Assembly: GCA_030665925.1 (NCBI GenBank)
Contig: DAOUYX010000034.1
Location: 1 to 11,515 of the forward strand
Reading direction: 5' to 3'
Length of the DNA: 11,515 nucleotides
Source: Methanosarcinales archaeon
GTDB taxonomy: Archaea > Halobacteriota > Syntropharchaeia > Alkanophagales > Methanospirareceae
Shown: positions 1-6,081 of the stretch, in pieces
Layout of the letters: each line of letters starts with the position of its first letter
Position numbering within the stretch: position 1 is the first letter of the stretch
Position numbers and translations under genes: made by a program
The notes under the pieces: model-generated
Seen by the model: the letters and a program-made list of their open reading frames with translations, nothing else
Told to the model about the DNA's origin: nothing
Databases searched by the model: none

Positions 1-130
1 ATTCCCCTTTGGGAAACTTTAGATACCCGCCGCCGTTATCTAAAATCGTGTTTTAAAAGGAATAATAGAACGGAATCACTATTTCGAGTTTTTTGTGTGC
101 TTGGTACTTATTTAAGACGTTTTAAGTGTG

Positions 131-1483
131 TTATTTACGTACGACTCGCTCGTACTTCTTTGCCGCCGTCCCCAACTCCTTCGTCGCATCTATCCCCATC
201 TTCGTTGTCAGTCCATTTTTAGAAGAGGGGTCAAGTGACGAGCCCTTTACCCCAGGAATAAGCACCACATCTTCATTCCAGCGCACTCGCGTCGCTACTG
301 CGTACTCCACCTCATTCGGATTAAATATATTTATATCGTCATCAACAACGATACCGAGTTTAAGGCTGGGATGTGCCGCGAATGCAGCGATAATCGCATT
401 TTTCGACTCGCCTTCCTTTTCCTTTCTTAGCTGCACCACCGCATGCAGATAGCAACACCCGCCATCGGTCAAAAAGACGTTCTTCACTCGTGCTACATGC
501 TCTACTGCCTTGAATATCAGCGGTTCGTACGGCACGCCCATAAGCAGCCGGTGCTCCCTGCCCGAAGGCAGGATAGCATGATAAATCGGGTCTCTTCGGT
601 GATACATCCTCGTAAGCGTGATAACCGGCTCCTCTCTTATTTCGTCATACGTACCGGTAATATCCAGGAACGGCCCTTCTGTTGCTCGTTCTTCGCTGAT
701 AAAGCCTTCGAAGGCGATTTCAGCATGCGGTATTGCTATGCCGTTATCCAATTTGAAAAGCTCCACCGGTTCGTTTGTATAAGAAGTAGAATGTTTCTTT
801 GATAAAGCTTTCTTATAATCCCTTATAGGGCTTGCGGGGTCGTGGAGCAGAGCCCCACAGAAAGAAAGGTTTTTTAACGTAGATGCGTATTCAAACTCCT
901 TCCCCGGTGGAACCCGTGTCGAGGCAGCTAAGAGAATAAAAGGGTCTGCACCAATAGCGATTCCAACTTTTAAGTCGTCGCCTCGTTCGAGCGCTTCGCG
1001 ATGCATCTTGTACAGGTGGCGAGAAGGAACAAGCCGTGCTGCTAATCTTTTATTGTCTAATACGAGCATCCGGTGAAATGACGCATTACTCACGCCATCC
1101 AATTCCGCAACGACCACACCGCCTGTAATATAAGCGCCTGCATCGCCTTTGAAATGGGTTAATATCGGCAACTCGCCCAAATCCGGCTCTTCCACCACTT
1201 CTTTCGTCGGCGAATCCTCCACTACGTTCACCTTGCTACTTTCAGGATCGCCGCCTTCCGGGATTCCCGCCAGGAACTGCACGAGGTTCGCGGATGGAAC
1301 GCCGAACAAATCCGCCAGTATTTCCCTGCCGCCCAGTACGTTCATGACAACCTTATGCGTGCCGTCAACTGCGTGGAAAAAAATAGGCAACCCTTTTTGC
1401 TCAAGCTCTACACAAAGCGCTGCTGCCTCATAGTTTGACGATACTTCTCGTTCAATCTCGATTAACTTCCCTCTTTTACCCAA
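131..1483 (-). CDS. UbiD-family decarboxylase, probably anhydromevalonate phosphate decarboxylase
   Basis: This is a 450-residue UbiD-type enzyme. The family decarboxylates unsaturated acids using prenylated FMN made by UbiX. In archaea the best-known member of this size converts trans-anhydromevalonate 5-phosphate to isopentenyl phosphate in the modified mevalonate pathway, supplying membrane lipid isoprenoids. Visible hallmarks are ITGGVVVAELDG (119-130) followed by N133 and the FHRM run, an EGPF...TG segment (269-277), the HPSLKLGIVVDDDINIF segment (371-387) with its acidic DDD, the EVEYAVATRVR run (391-401) and the GSSLDPS signature (414-420). It lies 26 bp downstream of fae-hps on the same strand, so co-transcription is likely. 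The only usual start codon is TTG at 1483, with AAGGGA just upstream. No ATG or GTG lies between it and the fae-hps stop, and family-like residues (F-L-C-K-G-N-L) continue upstream of it. Membership in the UbiD family is near certain. The mevalonate assignment is inference; another UbiD substrate is possible. Confidence 0.88.
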   Translation of the reverse strand: MGKRGKLIEIEREVSSNYEAAALCVELEQKGLPIFFHAVDGTHKVVMNVLGGREILADLFGVPSANLVQFLAGIPEGGDPESSKVNVVEDSPTKEVVEEPDLGELPILTHFKGDAGAYITGGVVVAELDGVSNASFHRMLVLDNKRLAARLVPSRHLYKMHREALERGDDLKVGIAIGADPFILLAASTRVPPGKEFEYASTLKNLSFCGALLHDPASPIRDYKKALSKKHSTSYTNEPVELFKLDNGIAIPHAEIAFEGFISEERATEGPFLDITGTYDEIREEPVITLTRMYHRRDPIYHAILPSGREHRLLMGVPYEPLIFKAVEHVARVKNVFLTDGGCCYLHAVVQLRKEKEGESKNAIIAAFAAHPSLKLGIVVDDDINIFNPNEVEYAVATRVRWNEDVVLIPGVKGSSLDPSSKNGLTTKMGIDATKELGTAAKKYERVVRK

Positions 1484-1509
1484 ATTTCCCTTGCACAGAA
1501 AAACCCGCT

Positions 1510-2700
1510 TCAGAAGTCCGTCATCACCCGGTACTGGTCTATCTCTTCCTTCATCAACCTCAAAAATCTTCTGCTCGTACCTTCTACGTCCGCTGCGTTT
1601 GTTATCCCTCGTCCGACAATTAGAATATCCGCACCGCCTTTTATTGCTTCCGGTGCGTTCTCTTCCCGTATTCCGCCAGCAACCGCTACCAGCATCTTCT
1701 TACCACCTATCCGCTTTATCTCCCCTATATTTCCCCATACATGCCGCACTCCCACTTCTTCCGTGTCTATCGCACGGTGTAGTTCCACCACGTCCGGCAT
1801 CAACCCACCTACGCTTAATTCCCTCAACACGTCTATCGGCTTTGTCACATTCAGCATATCTAGGGAGGAGTAAATGCCCGTTTTCTTCGCCTCTTCTATC
1901 GCCTTCTCCATCGTTCTGAGAGGCGCCAATCCAGAAATTACCACGGCGTCAGCACCGGAATCCGAAACCATCCGCGCCTCCAGGTTGCCGGTATCCAGCG
2001 TCTTCAAATCGGCAACCACGAACGTCTCCGGCTTTATCTCCTTTATCTTTCCTATGATGTCCATGCCATATCGCTTTATCAGCGGCGTGCCTGCCTCTAT
2101 AATCAGGTGATCGTTTCTCGGCAGCTCCTTCACCACCCGTTCCATCTGTTCCCACCTGGGAATGTCCAGAGCAACCTGCAGATATGGTGGGTCCCATAAT
2201 TTCGTCACTTTCATGCCCAGTGAAGGATGTCGCGATCTGTCCTTCTCGTACAGCACTTTCTTAATGTCCGGAAAACCATCTATCGCCCTCTTTATCGCCA
2301 ACTTCGTCGCCCCGTAATTGTACCGATATATCTTATTGTAATCCTCAGCTTGAGGATGCATGAACACGCTTACGATAATTACGTAATCCTCTACCTTGTC
2401 TTCAGGTATTACGCCCTCCTCCACGGAATCGGCGACCGCTTTGGCTATCGCACTCTGCGCCGGTCCAAATACCCTTTCTGCCTCCTTCATATTCCGCACC
2501 GTAACCTTCGGCACGACTACCGTAGGCGGTTTGACCGGCAGATTAGGCCTTATCACAGCAAACACCGGTGTGTGCCCCGCGGACATTTGGCTCATGGCGT
2601 TTGTAAATGCCACGCCTACTGGCCCGTATTTATCCCCAATCATCAAATCAATGTGTGCAACTTCTGACCCTTCCCCTATCAACGCTTCACCCACATACAT
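1510..2700 (-). CDS. fae-hps: Bifunctional formaldehyde-activating enzyme / 3-hexulose-6-phosphate synthase
   Basis: This 396-residue two-domain cytoplasmic fusion carries Fae at about 1-165 and Hps at about 170-396. Fae condenses formaldehyde with tetrahydromethanopterin; its N-terminal signature GEALIGEGSEVAHIDL is present with the catalytic histidine at residue 16. Hps interconverts formaldehyde plus ribulose 5-phosphate with hexulose 6-phosphate; the OMP-decarboxylase-superfamily D-x-K-x-x-D motif appears as D231, K233 and D236. In archaea lacking the oxidative pentose phosphate route, this fusion runs in the direction that makes ribulose 5-phosphate, with Fae capturing the released formaldehyde. 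Length matches archaeal fusions. ATG at 2700 is preceded by AAAGGTGAAC, complementary to the 16S rRNA tail, and by a TATA-like box about 33 bp upstream. The UbiD-like gene follows after 26 bp. No partner 6-phospho-3-hexuloisomerase is seen in the window. The assignment is very secure. Confidence 0.97.
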   Translation of the reverse strand: MYVGEALIGEGSEVAHIDLMIGDKYGPVGVAFTNAMSQMSAGHTPVFAVIRPNLPVKPPTVVVPKVTVRNMKEAERVFGPAQSAIAKAVADSVEEGVIPEDKVEDYVIIVSVFMHPQAEDYNKIYRYNYGATKLAIKRAIDGFPDIKKVLYEKDRSRHPSLGMKVTKLWDPPYLQVALDIPRWEQMERVVKELPRNDHLIIEAGTPLIKRYGMDIIGKIKEIKPETFVVADLKTLDTGNLEARMVSDSGADAVVISGLAPLRTMEKAIEEAKKTGIYSSLDMLNVTKPIDVLRELSVGGLMPDVVELHRAIDTEEVGVRHVWGNIGEIKRIGGKKMLVAVAGGIREENAPEAIKGGADILIVGRGITNAADVEGTSRRFLRLMKEEIDQYRVMTDF

Positions 2701-2728
2701 CGTAGTTCACCTTTATTATCTCCGTGTG

Positions 2729-2737
2729 TTTATATAG
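2729..2737 (-). promoter_or_regulatory. TATA-like box for fae-hps
   Basis: On the minus strand the 49-bp gap between mmp6 and fae-hps contains CTATATAAAC, close to the archaeal TATA consensus. Its centre is about 33 bp upstream of the fae-hps ATG, which would place a transcription start a few bases before the start codon and give a very short leader. It suggests that fae-hps can be transcribed independently of mmp6. This is inference from sequence only. Confidence 0.45.
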
Positions 2738-2749
2738 ATGGCACCTGCT

Positions 2750-3112
2750 TTATATCTTATCCAATGCTTTCCGCACCTTAGGCAGCAGTTGATATTCGAG
2801 TTCTAACTGGTGGAAGCCGGGTCTGGGCCCCCCTTTCCTCGTTGCTCTACATATTCGCGGGTCACCGATGGGGAATCCGCGTGGCTTTGAAAAAATCCCA
2901 TTTTGGTCCATTTTTTTTACTTCATCCGCTATCTCTCGTATTTTACCCTGCTCTCCTTCCAGCAATGCACCAAAACACGTCTCTTTTACCCTGATGTCCG
3001 AGCTTGCAATGCTCGCGTCTTCGCTAATCATAGATAAGATCTTGCTCTTCACCTGTCCTGGCGTTATCTCAGAATCAGGCGAAATCAAAATCACCCTCGT
3101 CTCGATCCCCAT
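2750..3112 (-). CDS. mmp6: Methanogenesis marker protein 6
   Basis: This 120-residue protein resembles methanogenesis marker protein 6, a small family confined to archaea with methyl-coenzyme M reductase. Recognised features are the start ETRVILISPDSEITP (4-18), VKETCFGALLEG (42-53) and the strongly conserved C-terminal pattern GFPIGDPRICRA (79-90) followed by RPGFHQLELEY (97-107). Cysteines lie at residues 47 and 88. No signal peptide or membrane segment is evident. Its exact biochemical role is not settled as far as I know; several marker proteins assist assembly or activation of methyl-coenzyme M reductase, so a role there is plausible. ATG at 3112 has GAGG seven bases upstream. It follows tRNA-Ile by 87 bp on the same strand, across two hairpins, and precedes fae-hps by 49 bp. 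The genes mmp5 and mcr, which can lie nearby in methanogens, are not seen here. The assignment comes from remembered family patterns. Confidence 0.85.
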   Translation of the reverse strand: MGIETRVILISPDSEITPGQVKSKILSMISEDASIASSDIRVKETCFGALLEGEQGKIREIADEVKKMDQNGIFSKPRGFPIGDPRICRATRKGGPRPGFHQLELEYQLLPKVRKALDKI

Positions 3113-3199
3113 CTTTATTCCTCTTTTTTTACTTTCAGCGACAACCTTTCTTTCCTAAAGAAAGCGTTTTTGATTAACCTTTTTCTAAAAGGTTGTTGA
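3113..3199 (-). promoter_or_regulatory. Twin hairpins in the tRNA-Ile/mmp6 spacer
   Basis: Two perfect inverted repeats lie in this spacer: 3146-3164 (8-bp stem CTTTCTTT/AAAGAAAG, 3-base loop) and 3176-3194 (8-bp stem AACCTTTT/AAAAGGTT, 3-base loop). A third pairing is possible between 3141-3149 and 3188-3196 (ACAACCTTT with AAAGGTTGT), and it cannot form together with the two small hairpins. On the transcribed minus strand these lie just after the mature tRNA-Ile and before the mmp6 ribosome binding site at 3120-3123. They could serve tRNA 3' processing or termination, an mmp6 leader, or be a dispersed intergenic repeat. The pairing is seen directly; the role is unknown. Confidence 0.5.
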
Positions 3200-3274
3200 T
3201 GGGCCCGCGGAGATTTGAACTCCGGACCTCTCGGTTATCAGCCGAGCGCTCCAACCAGCCTAAGCTACGAGCCC
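3200..3274 (-). tRNA. tRNA-Ile (anticodon GAU)
   Basis: The minus strand folds into a complete 75-nt cloverleaf. The 7-bp acceptor is GGGCTCG with CGGGCCC (one G-U pair), and the D arm reads GCTT...GAGC. The 5-bp anticodon stem CTCGG/CCGAG encloses the loop CTGATAA with anticodon GAT. A 5-base variable loop AGGTC follows, then a T arm CGGAG-TTCAAAT-CTCCG and discriminator A. The 3' CCA is not encoded (the next bases are TCA), as in many archaeal tRNAs. There is no intron. It reads isoleucine codons AUC and AUU. mmp6 follows on the same strand. Confidence 0.97.
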
Positions 3275-3390
3275 TTGCCTTTCATCTCCTATCTCTACAA
3301 TGTTATACTAACTAACGTGAACATTATAACTTTTACCTTTAAGATAGCAGGAGTATCCTTCAATATACTATTGTGAGCGAGCAAAGAACG
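3275..3390. promoter_or_regulatory. Divergent promoter region, tRNA-Ile (-) and DUF424 gene (+)
   Basis: This AT-rich spacer separates divergent transcripts. On the minus strand TAGTATAACA at 3301-3310 is centred about 32 bp before the tRNA 5' end, a fitting place for a TATA box. On the plus strand ATTATAAC at 3323-3330 could drive the DUF424 gene, with AGCAGGAG at 3346-3353 further downstream. The matches to consensus are moderate, so exact boxes are uncertain. Confidence 0.35.
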
Positions 3391-3681
3391 ATGTACCTCA
3401 AGGAATATAACTTTGAGTCCGGGCTACTGGTAGCAGTGTGTGACAAGGATTTGGTGGGGAAGAGTTTTGAAGAAGGAGGGCTTTCCCTGAAGATCACGGC
3501 ACGCTTTTATAAAGGCGAAGATGCGACGGAAGGCGCAGTAATCGCTTCTTTGCAGCGTGCAACAGTAGCGAATTTAGTGGGTAAGCAAGCGATAAAATGT
3601 GCCTTAGATAATGATTTCATTGAAGAAGCAAGTGTGATTTTCATCGATGGCGTGCCGCATGCTCAGATGCTGAAAATATGA
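3391..3681 (+). CDS. DUF424 family archaeal protein
   Basis: This small soluble protein has 96 residues from ATG 3391. It fits the archaea-specific DUF424 family: an N-terminal MYLKEY strand, AVCDKDLVGKSF (15-26), an ARFYKGE segment (36-42), ATVANLVGKQA (56-66) and the C-terminal GVPHAQML hallmark (87-94). The family has no established function to my knowledge; it is usually found near translation or RNA-processing genes. An in-frame GTG at 3373 would add six residues (MSEQRT), but family members begin close to the ATG, so ATG 3391 is preferred. Neither start has a well-placed Shine-Dalgarno sequence. The gene is divergent from tRNA-Ile and convergent with the RCK-DHH gene, with only 11 bp between the two stops and no obvious terminator between them. 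Confidence 0.85.
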   Translation: MYLKEYNFESGLLVAVCDKDLVGKSFEEGGLSLKITARFYKGEDATEGAVIASLQRATVANLVGKQAIKCALDNDFIEEASVIFIDGVPHAQMLKI

Positions 3682-3692
3682 GCTAAACATTG

Positions 3693-5183
3693 CTATTCGC
3701 TCGGTTCCTCTTTCATAACCGACAGGAATCGTTTTGATACAGCATCCTCTATGAGCTGTGTAATTGTATCTTTATCTTTTATCCCGCTGAAGATACCAAG
3801 CGGTATCTGCGCAGCAGCCATCGAAGCGTGTCCACCTGCGGAACCTAAGTCCCCGAATGCTCGAACAAACGCATCTCCTATATTCACCCGTATATCCTTG
3901 CTCCGCCCGGAAACGCAGATCATATCTTCGACTAACCCTATCACTACAACTGTTGAGATTCCTTCCAGATTAAGCAAATAATCCGCAGCTTGGGGAATAG
4001 CATCCAGATTCGCCACTTCTCCTACATTCGTGATTAAATAGCTTCCTTTTATCTTCTTGTGCAGTATCGCATTACCCACTACGTTCAGCATCTCGGTGGA
4101 CATGGGTGGCGTCTCTATTTGGTCCAGAAGGTCTTTATCCGCCTTTAAATAGAGGAAAGCAGCGGCGGAAAAATCCGATGGATGCGTCTCACGCTTAAAA
4201 CCAGCCGTATCTGTTCTTATTCCATGCAAAAGAGCGGTCGCCAACACTTTATCCACCGGTATGTCCAAATCCTGCAGATACCTCGTCAATATCGTTGACG
4301 TTGCACCGCTATCGGGCTGGACCTCAAGAAAATCAGCAGCTACTTTCCCTTTATTATTCGCAGTGTGATGGTCTATGATGATGTTCACCTCGCCTTCAGG
4401 AGGTGGCAGCAAGGGATTGTGTACACCGGGAACAGTGGCATCTACAAGTGCCAACTTACCGTATCCCTGTAATTCCTTCTCCTGCTCTATTCTTATCATC
4501 TCTATTCCCAGGATGTTTACAAAAGCTCGATTCACATGATGCCCTATTTCCCCGCGATACAAAATATCCGCGGATACACCCACGTGCTTTGCTATTTGCT
4601 TCAGTGCAAGGGCAGAAGCTATTGCATCGGGATCTGGACTGTCGTGAACAACAATGCCCAACTTTCCATCCTCGTTCTCCTTTACCCCTTCGATTATAGC
4701 AGTCAATTCTTTCGCTTTCTTTAGGGACTTCGCGCTCTCCAACTGCTCAATCGCCGTTCTTGCGATTATATCCGGGATTGACAAAACCACGTCAACGTCT
4801 AACCCTTTTAAGTCCTCTTTATCTGCGGGGTCGATTGTTCTCACTATTAAACGAGCATGTGGTATCATCTCTTTTATATTGTCCACCGCTTTCTTGTTCC
4901 CTTCGCTGTCGTTGCTCAGGATAAAAAACGCTTCCGGCTTACCCTCACTTATGACCTTTCTTGTCACTTCAGGGTCGTTTATGTCACCGATGAACGCGAT
5001 AAAATCCTCTTCCTTTAGCACTTCCACCTTCTTCTCATCCATATCCACGATGAGAACGTCCAACCCTCGCCCTTTTAACTCCTTTGCTACCGCATAGCCT
5101 ATTCTTCCGCAGCCAAATATTACTTGCAGCGCCCTACTTTTCCCTTTCGTCGTGCGCTTGGGTTTACTCTCTTCAGCGTTCAT
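3693..5183 (-). CDS. RCK_N-DHH-DHHA1 phosphoesterase fusion protein
   Basis: This 496-residue cytoplasmic protein has three parts. Residues about 18-140 form a TrkA-N/RCK Rossmann domain with the nucleotide-binding GCGRIG (24-29) and an acidic strand end LIVDMDE (44-50). Residues about 172-345 form a DHH phosphoesterase core with VVHDSPDPDAIAS (178-190), the DHH triad at 271-273 and GIRTDT (321-326), all expected to bind two metal ions. The DHHA1 domain follows, with its GSAGGHASMAAA motif (447-458). Such fusions are widespread in euryarchaea. DHH-DHHA1 enzymes cleave small nucleotides such as cyclic di-AMP, pApA or nanoRNA; the RCK domain suggests gating by NAD or another nucleotide. No transmembrane segment is present, so this is not a channel. 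All expected metal ligands appear intact. ATG 5183 follows a GATA repeat. The substrate is not determinable here. Confidence 0.9.
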   Translation of the reverse strand: MNAEESKPKRTTKGKSRALQVIFGCGRIGYAVAKELKGRGLDVLIVDMDEKKVEVLKEEDFIAFIGDINDPEVTRKVISEGKPEAFFILSNDSEGNKKAVDNIKEMIPHARLIVRTIDPADKEDLKGLDVDVVLSIPDIIARTAIEQLESAKSLKKAKELTAIIEGVKENEDGKLGIVVHDSPDPDAIASALALKQIAKHVGVSADILYRGEIGHHVNRAFVNILGIEMIRIEQEKELQGYGKLALVDATVPGVHNPLLPPPEGEVNIIIDHHTANNKGKVAADFLEVQPDSGATSTILTRYLQDLDIPVDKVLATALLHGIRTDTAGFKRETHPSDFSAAAFLYLKADKDLLDQIETPPMSTEMLNVVGNAILHKKIKGSYLITNVGEVANLDAIPQAADYLLNLEGISTVVVIGLVEDMICVSGRSKDIRVNIGDAFVRAFGDLGSAGGHASMAAAQIPLGIFSGIKDKDTITQLIEDAVSKRFLSVMKEEPSE

Positions 5184-5196
5184 CTATCTATCTATC
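5183..5196. repeat. TCTA/GATA tetranucleotide repeat at the RCK-DHH start
   Basis: There are three and a half copies of TCTA on the plus strand (GATA on the coding strand), directly before and touching the ATG of the RCK-DHH gene. The only Shine-Dalgarno-like element, AGGA at 5195-5198, abuts the repeat, leaving 11 bases to the ATG. Loss of one unit would shorten this to 7. Confidence 0.7.
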
Positions 5197-5287
5197 CTAT
5201 TATCTTTGTAATGAGATCCTTTTAATATCTTTCTAAAAAACTTTTACATTGATTAATTTTTCCTTTTTAAACGAAGGTGTTTTTGCG
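5184..5287. promoter_or_regulatory. Divergent promoter region, RCK-DHH (-) and mptE (+)
   Basis: This 104-bp AT-rich spacer separates two divergent genes. Minus-strand GATATTAAAAGG (about 5218-5229) is a TATA-like candidate about 40 bp before the RCK-DHH start; read the other way, CTTTTAATAT could serve mptE. AAGGTG at 5274-5279 is the mptE ribosome binding site, eight bases before ATG 5288. A TCTA tetranucleotide repeat sits against the RCK-DHH start codon. Confidence 0.35.
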
Positions 5288-5953
5288 ATGAGGTATAGTG
5301 ATTGGGCGCCGATATATAAGGGGATACTGAAGGATTTTGGGTTTGATGGAGCAAAAGACGATGAAGCGGCGAAATTGGCTTCTGGGATCCTATCGCATAA
5401 ACTAAAAGCCGAAGAGAAAACCATAACACAGGAAGTAGAAAAGCTCATAAAAGGAAAAAGAGTAATAATCTGTGGCAATGCACCATGTTTGGAACGCGAG
5501 ATAAGGGATAGGGAAAAGGAGTTTGACGTTTCTCCATTTTCTCATGACTGTGTGGTGATAGCGGCGGACGGAGCCACTTCTGTTCTTCTGCGTAATGCTA
5601 TAATACCAGACCTCGTCTGTACCGACCTTGACGGAATTATTGCGGATATAATTACGGCAAACAGGCTCGGTTCGATAATTGTAGTGCATGCGCATGGTGA
5701 CAATATGGCTATGCTGAAGAAGGTGTTGCCCGCACTAAATGAGAATGTGCTCTGCACAACGCAAAGCAAGCCGCTTCATAACGTCCACAACTTCGGGGGA
5801 TTCACCGATGGCGACCGGTGTGTGTTTCTGGCGAAGGAATTCGGTGCGTGTGAAATAGAACTCCTCGGTTTCGATTTCGAGGATGAGCAGGTAAGTGAGC
5901 GAAAAAAGAAGAAGTTGAAGTGGGCGAAGCGGTTGATTAGTGATGTTTTGTAG
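5288..5953 (+). CDS. mptE: 6-hydroxymethyl-7,8-dihydropterin pyrophosphokinase, MptE type
   Basis: This 221-residue archaeal MptE (DUF115 family) is unrelated to bacterial FolK. It transfers pyrophosphate from ATP to 6-hydroxymethyl-7,8-dihydropterin, an early step of tetrahydromethanopterin biosynthesis. Recognisable family motifs are VIICGNAPCLE (59-69), IAADGATSVLL (91-101), DLVCTDLDG (108-116) with its acidic pair, VVHAHGDN (132-139), NFGGFTDGDR (168-177) and ELLGFDF (191-197). Length is typical. ATG 5288 is chosen because AAGGTG lies eight bases upstream. An in-frame upstream start at 5249 would add 13 residues (MINFSF...) not expected in the family and would skip that site. The C-terminus is strongly basic (RKKKK at 205-209). 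Its product is the pterin moiety of the C1 carrier used by the Fae half of Fae-Hps, encoded nearby but not in one operon. Confidence 0.92.
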   Translation: MRYSDWAPIYKGILKDFGFDGAKDDEAAKLASGILSHKLKAEEKTITQEVEKLIKGKRVIICGNAPCLEREIRDREKEFDVSPFSHDCVVIAADGATSVLLRNAIIPDLVCTDLDGIIADIITANRLGSIIVVHAHGDNMAMLKKVLPALNENVLCTTQSKPLHNVHNFGGFTDGDRCVFLAKEFGACEIELLGFDFEDEQVSERKKKKLKWAKRLISDVL

Positions 5954-6034
5954 TGTCACTTTGAATTTATTTTTCTGCCATTTCAGAGTGCCCTCTTCTC
6001 CAATAATTCCATAAATGCGCAAGGAAAGCAAGAT

Positions 6035-6081
6035 AAAAAATAAAAAAGGAAAGATTTGGGTTCGGTCTAATTAATAGACCG
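6035..6081 (-). terminator. Hairpin plus T-tract terminator of the oxidoreductase gene
   Basis: An inverted repeat at 6063-6081 (7-bp stem CGGTCTA/TAGACCG, 5-base loop) encloses the TAA stop codon at 6071-6073. On the minus strand it is followed about 16 bases later by two T-runs of six at 6035-6047. Archaeal RNA polymerase terminates on T-rich tracts, and the added hairpin makes this the best terminator candidate in the window. Confidence 0.5.

Noticed and set aside
1491..1919. 142-codon plus-strand open frame opposite fae-hps
   Set aside because: The composition is dominated by Pro, Ser and Leu, with no domain, and it lies fully inside the confident Hps coding region on the other strand.
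2227..2667. 146-codon plus-strand open frame opposite the Fae domain
   Set aside because: It has no recognisable family, and the opposite strand encodes conserved Fae motifs across the same bases.
3113..3199. Hairpins considered as a CRISPR fragment
   Set aside because: The repeats are inverted, not direct, there are no regularly spaced unique spacers, and no cas gene is present.
3113..3199. Hairpin leader considered as a known riboswitch
   Set aside because: It is too short and too simple, and I see no conserved core of any riboswitch class I know.
3200..3274. tRNA gene considered as an integration (att) site
   Set aside because: No integrase and no duplicated tRNA 3' end is found in the window. 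The IS element lies more than 7 kb away.
4654..5097. 147-codon plus-strand open frame opposite the RCK domain
   Set aside because: It is serine-rich with no motif; the minus strand carries the conserved Rossmann and DHH motifs.
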